Source of the DNA: Clostridia bacterium
Lineage (GTDB): Bacteria; Bacillota; Clostridia; Christensenellales; Borkfalkiaceae
Length of the DNA stretch: 64,000 nt
Direction of reading: 5' to 3'
Assembly: GCA_900767885.1 (NCBI GenBank)
Contig: CAAGAU010000014.1
Span: 74,197-138,196, forward strand
The position numbers and the translations under genes are program-made. Below the pieces are notes generated by a model. That model made no database searches and was not told where the DNA came from. It saw only the letters and a program-made list of their open reading frames with translations. Within the stretch, counting starts at the first letter, position 1. Every line of letters starts with the position of its first letter. Of the stretch, positions 61,160-64,000 are shown piece after piece.

Positions 61160-61860
61160 CGGAAAAAGAAATACGCGAAAGGTTTTGCCTTGACAAAGCA
61201 CATTTCGCCATGATAGAAAATGCCATCGCAAGTAAAAAGGCGAATATTTTACACGCCGCTGATGACGGTTTATTGCTGACTTACAACGGCATAGATATGC
61301 TTTACGGCACGCAAAACGAGGAAGCGGCAAAACGCATTTTAAGCGTTTTGCCGCACACCGATATGATCGTTTGCTCGTCGCAGGCTGAAGTCAACGCTAT
61401 AAAGGAGGTTTATCCGCAAATAAAAACGGCTAAACCATGCTATCAGGTGCGTTACGAAAACGTAGGCGAGTTTCAGCCGGCAAACGGCGCGGTTATAAAA
61501 CCGATGCTCCCCACGCAGGAAAATTTTAACCTTATATATTCAACCTACACACTGCACTACTCGCTCGAAGAAATCGAAAAACTCGTTTCGGAAGACACTT
61601 TTCTTTGCTGCGAAATCGACGGCGAAATCGTAGGCTATATAGGCAAACACGAGGAAGGATCGATCGGTCTTTTAGAAGTGTTCCCGTCGGCGAGGGGTAA
61701 AGGCGTAGGTTCGGCATTGCTTTGCGCCGCCGTTAAAAATGTACTCGCTCGCGGAGAAATCGCTTATTCCAATATAATAACGGATAACGAGGCAAGTCTT
61801 AAACTTCATGCACGCCTCGGGTACTACCCTTCAAAAAATTTAATATTCTGGTGCTATTAA
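61156..61860 (+). CDS. GNAT-family N-acetyltransferase
   Basis: 234 aa. The C-terminal GNAT domain has VFPSARGKGVGSALLCAAVKNVL and NIITDNEASLKLHARLGYYPSKN. The N-terminal 100 residues have no clear match. Substrate unknown. Directly joined to the ABC exporter (ATGA) and to deoB (next base after stop), so it belongs to the asparaginase operon. Confidence 0.8.
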   Translation: MTEKEIRERFCLDKAHFAMIENAIASKKANILHAADDGLLLTYNGIDMLYGTQNEEAAKRILSVLPHTDMIVCSSQAEVNAIKEVYPQIKTAKPCYQVRYENVGEFQPANGAVIKPMLPTQENFNLIYSTYTLHYSLEEIEKLVSEDTFLCCEIDGEIVGYIGKHEEGSIGLLEVFPSARGKGVGSALLCAAVKNVLARGEIAYSNIITDNEASLKLHARLGYYPSKNLIFWCY

Positions 61861-63033
61861 ATGAGAGTTTTTATTTTTGTTGCCGACAGTTTCGGTATAG
61901 GCGAACTTCCCGACGCAGCGGCGTTCGGCGATGCGGGCAGTAACACCTTTAAATCGTGCTATAATACGGGTAAACTCAATATCCCCACACTTAAAAAGTT
62001 GGGACTGTTCAATATAGACGGCATTACGTTCGGCACAAAAGAAGACCGACCGAAAGCCGCTTATGCCCGCCTTGCCGAAAGTTCGGCAGGTAAAGACACC
62101 ACTATCGGACATTGGGAAATAGCGGGCGTTGTTTCGCAAAAACCTATGCCGACCTATCCGAACGGTTTTCCCGAAAGCGTGATAAAAGAGTTCGAGCGGT
62201 TGACGGGCAGAAAAACCCTTTGCAACCGCCCCTACTCGGGTACGGAAGTTATTAAGGACTACGGCGAAGAACATATCAAAACGGGCGCGCTTATAGTCTA
62301 TACGTCCGCCGACAGCGTGTTCCAGATTGCCGCGCACGAAAAAGTCGTACCCGTGGAAAAACTTTACGAGTATTGCGAAATCGCAAGACAAATTCTTGTC
62401 GGCGAAAATGCCGTGGGAAGGGTCATCGCCCGCCCGTTTATCGGCGATAACCCGCAAAATTTTACGCGCACTGCAAGGCGGCACGATTTTTCGCTCGTTC
62501 CTCCCCAAAAAACTATGCTCGACTACCTCAAAGAAAACGGCTACGACGTTATAGCGGTAGGCAAAATCAACGACATTTTCGCATCTCAAGGCATAACCGA
62601 ATTCGTCCGCACAAGCGGCAACGCCGACGGAATGGATAAATCGACGGAGTTTTTAAAGCGGAATTTTAACGGGTTGTGTTTTGTAAACCTCGTGGACTTC
62701 GACATGCTTTACGGACACAGAAACGACGCGCTCGGCTATACGAACGCGCTCAACGAATTTTCATTAAGTCTGCAAAATTTTATTGATAAAATGGGCGACG
62801 ATGACATTCTTATAATTACCGCCGATCATGGCTGCGACCCAGCAACCCCCTCTACCGACCATTCGCGAGAATACGTTCCCCTGCTCGTCTATGGCAAAAC
62901 TGTAAAGCCCGTAAACCTCGGAACAAAACCCACTTACGCCTGCATTGCCAAGACCATATGCGACGTTTTCGGCGTAAAAAACGACCTTTTTGGCGAAAGT
63001 TTTAAAAAAGATATATTATATGATAAAAAATAA
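61861..63033 (+). CDS. deoB: Phosphopentomutase
   Basis: 390 aa alkaline-phosphatase-fold enzyme that interconverts (deoxy)ribose 1- and 5-phosphate. RVFIFVADSFGIGELPDA at the N-terminus, DAGSNTFKS, GKDTTIGHWEIAG (nucleophile Thr), DFDMLYGHRNDALGY, and TADHGCDPATPSTDHSREYVPLLVYG with the metal ligands. No second deo gene is adjacent; the DeoC-like protein is 6 kb away and probably inactive. Confidence 0.96.
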   Translation: MRVFIFVADSFGIGELPDAAAFGDAGSNTFKSCYNTGKLNIPTLKKLGLFNIDGITFGTKEDRPKAAYARLAESSAGKDTTIGHWEIAGVVSQKPMPTYPNGFPESVIKEFERLTGRKTLCNRPYSGTEVIKDYGEEHIKTGALIVYTSADSVFQIAAHEKVVPVEKLYEYCEIARQILVGENAVGRVIARPFIGDNPQNFTRTARRHDFSLVPPQKTMLDYLKENGYDVIAVGKINDIFASQGITEFVRTSGNADGMDKSTEFLKRNFNGLCFVNLVDFDMLYGHRNDALGYTNALNEFSLSLQNFIDKMGDDDILIITADHGCDPATPSTDHSREYVPLLVYGKTVKPVNLGTKPTYACIAKTICDVFGVKNDLFGESFKKDILYDKK

Positions 63034-63619
63034 AAGAGTTTTAAGTTTTATAACCACGATATTATCGTTTTTAACTGCGGCGGCATTCGCCTGCGCGGCG
63101 ATAATATTTATAATATGGTTTTCGGCAGTACTCGACTTTAATAATTCCGCCCTTAAAAACGAATTCGGATTCGACCTTATAAAGTCTGCGGGAATCAACG
63201 CTTTTATAGCGATTACCGGCATACTGCTTTCTTTTGCGCTGTGTCTTTTTAAAATCCTTACCGGCTACTATTATATTAAGGTATGCGCGGGCGATAAGTT
63301 ATTTTTTATGCAACGCGAAAAAGGAACGATAGGTTTCTGCTTTCTTTCCGCGCTTATGACAATATTCTTTATATCATCAGTCTGCGCCGTAAAATCTCTT
63401 AAACCGTACGCCTGGATAATCATACTTTTTGCAACTCTGTATTTATTGCAAACTATTTTACCGGTTATCGAAATAGTCGTATTTGAAATCAGAGATAAAA
63501 AAGAACGCGCAAATAAAGCCGATATAGCAGAAATAGTCCCCACGGAAGAAAATGTAAAAAACGAGTTGGAAAGCGAAGCTCAAACTACGATCGAAAGTAA
63601 AGAAAAACCGGATTTTTGA
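63020..63619 (+). CDS. Hypothetical four-helix membrane protein
   Basis: 199 aa, unrecognised. Helices near residues 8-35, 56-82, 105-125 and 130-152. Acidic C-terminal tail (VPTEENVKNELESEAQTTIESKEK). I chose the ATG at 63020, 14 nt inside the deoB end, over the TTG at 62990. It is the last gene of the operon and is followed by the tRNA cluster. Confidence 0.55.
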   Translation: MIKNKRVLSFITTILSFLTAAAFACAAIIFIIWFSAVLDFNNSALKNEFGFDLIKSAGINAFIAITGILLSFALCLFKILTGYYYIKVCAGDKLFFMQREKGTIGFCFLSALMTIFFISSVCAVKSLKPYAWIIILFATLYLLQTILPVIEIVVFEIRDKKERANKADIAEIVPTEENVKNELESEAQTTIESKEKPDF

Positions 63620-63677
63620 CGCAATAAAAATATTTAAAAATTTTTTAAAAAATCTTTTAAAATATTGATTTTTTTGC

Positions 63678-63706
63678 TTGACAAATGTTTTGCTATATGA
63701 TATTAT
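63678..63706 (+). promoter_or_regulatory. Promoter of the tRNA cluster
   Basis: TTGACA (63678-63683), a 17-bp spacer and TATTAT (63701-63706), 24 bp before tRNA-Pro. Confidence 0.85.
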
Positions 63707-63730
63707 ATACGAGCGTTGAAACTTTGTTGA

Positions 63731-63806
63731 CGGGGGGTAGCGCAGTTGGTAGCGCACGAGGTTTGGGAACTTGGGGTCGGGAGTTCGAGTCTCTTCACCC
63801 CGTCCA
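63731..63806 (+). tRNA. tRNA-Pro, anticodon TGG (atypical)
   Basis: 76 nt with encoded CCA. The anticodon loop TTTGGGA gives TGG. Acceptor CGGGGGG against CACCCCG has one G6-A67 mismatch, the anticodon stem has a G31-A39 mismatch, and the discriminator is T73 where proline tRNAs normally have A. The T- and D-arms are sound. It lies first in a promoter-driven cluster, so it is expressed, but its identity elements are odd. Confidence 0.85.
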
Positions 63807-63823
63807 CGATGTCAAAATCTGAC

Positions 63824-63900
63824 GGCCCTTTAGCTCAGTTGGTTAGAGCAACCGGCTCATAACCGGTCGCTCCTAGGTTCGAGTCCTAGAAGGCCCACCA
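63824..63900 (+). tRNA. tRNA-Met (elongator), anticodon CAT
   Basis: 77 nt with encoded CCA. Anticodon arm ACCGG-CTCATAA-CCGGT. D- and T-arms fit elongator tRNA-Met, although Ile-CAT cannot be fully excluded. The acceptor GGCCCTT against AAGGCCC has a C3-C70 mismatch, where the usual form ends AAGGGCC. Confidence 0.88.
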
Positions 63901-63929
63901 TTACAACTAAATACACCGCAATGTAATTT

Positions 63930-64000
63930 GGCCTGGTAGTTCAGCTGGTTAGAACGCTAGCCTGTCACGCTAGAGGTCGTGGGTTCGAACCCCATCCAGG
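63930..64000 (+). tRNA. tRNA-Asp, anticodon GTC (3' end cut by window)
   Basis: 71 nt seen. GGCCTGG acceptor 5' strand, D-arm TTCAGCTGGTTAGAA, anticodon stem GCTAG-CCTGTCAC-GCTAG, giving GTC, and a normal T-arm GTGGG-TTCGAAC-CCCAT. The last bases of the acceptor strand and CCA lie past the window edge. Confidence 0.9.

Noticed and set aside
61840..62589. 249-aa frame opposite deoB
   Set aside because: It is antisense to a clearly conserved phosphopentomutase and has no family match.
1..64000. CRISPR arrays, prophage, transposases
   Set aside because: I saw no regular spaced direct repeats, no integrase or transposase frames, and no phage structural genes anywhere in the window.

Overview
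The window comes from the chromosome of a low-to-moderate GC, anaerobic, Clostridia-like Bacillota. The signs are Bacillus/Clostridium-style RBSs, TTGACA-17-TATAAT promoters, a LexA/DinR-type SOS box, a Spo0A-type DNA-binding domain, YlbJ and VanW proteins, a meso-DAP type MurE, reverse rubrerythrin, rubredoxin, and Pta-AckA acetate fermentation. It is almost entirely core genome. I see no prophage, CRISPR array or transposase, so the unusual material lies between genes and in a few odd proteins.

Layout. 1-4.8 kb: minus-strand wall operon murE-mraY-murD-ftsW. 4.9-8.6 kb: uxaBA hexuronate genes with a divergent AraC regulator. 8.6-11.5 kb: reverse rubrerythrin, a BFD-like protein and rubredoxin, then a three-gene cassette of unknown proteins, then decayed rubredoxin and rubrerythrin copies. 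11.5-18.1 kb: EamA transporter, rpmF-yceD, ackA-pta, divergent tmcAL, a PLP lyase. 18.2-18.4 kb: a MITE-like inverted-repeat element. 18.5-21.1 kb: an ABC importer under a lysine riboswitch. 21.2-24.9 kb: engB, lon, arsR and a small membrane protein. 25-27.6 kb: an SOS-regulated radical-SAM pair. 27.6-35.2 kb: yqeY, aspS, alr, apeB and ppa-secB-like-crp-vanW. 35.3-35.8 kb: a tRNA-Pro followed by tandem repeats carrying its 3' tail. 35.9-43.6 kb: ywqE, rarA, ylbJ, coaD, rsmD, queH, mreB, maf, a Spo0A-C protein and a TerB-like protein. 43.7-48.8 kb: a two-ATPase exporter with a divergent TetR, and a ZIP transporter. 48.9-54.6 kb: ddl, a membrane-anchored murF, a hydrolase, rimI-tsaB-tsaE and ribU. 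54.7-64 kb: a DeoC-like pseudoenzyme, small membrane proteins, typA, the ansA-ABC-GNAT-deoB operon and a tRNA cluster (Pro, Met, Asp) cut by the window edge.

Most interesting. The FMN riboswitch of ribU (54380-54621, minus) appears to be split between its P2 and P3 helices by an 84-bp element. That element shares terminal inverted repeats and internal sequence with the 281-bp element at 18158-18438. This points to an uncharacterised MITE-like family that has entered a riboswitch aptamer and is carried in it as an extra hairpin. Next come a tandem repeat that copies the 3' end of a tRNA-Pro gene, a Spo0A-type DNA-binding protein without a recognisable phosphoacceptor receiver, a DeoC-fold protein lacking its lysines, and two tRNAs with acceptor-stem mismatches. 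Where the sequence supports it, start codons were moved from the longest ORF to the best RBS-supported codon.
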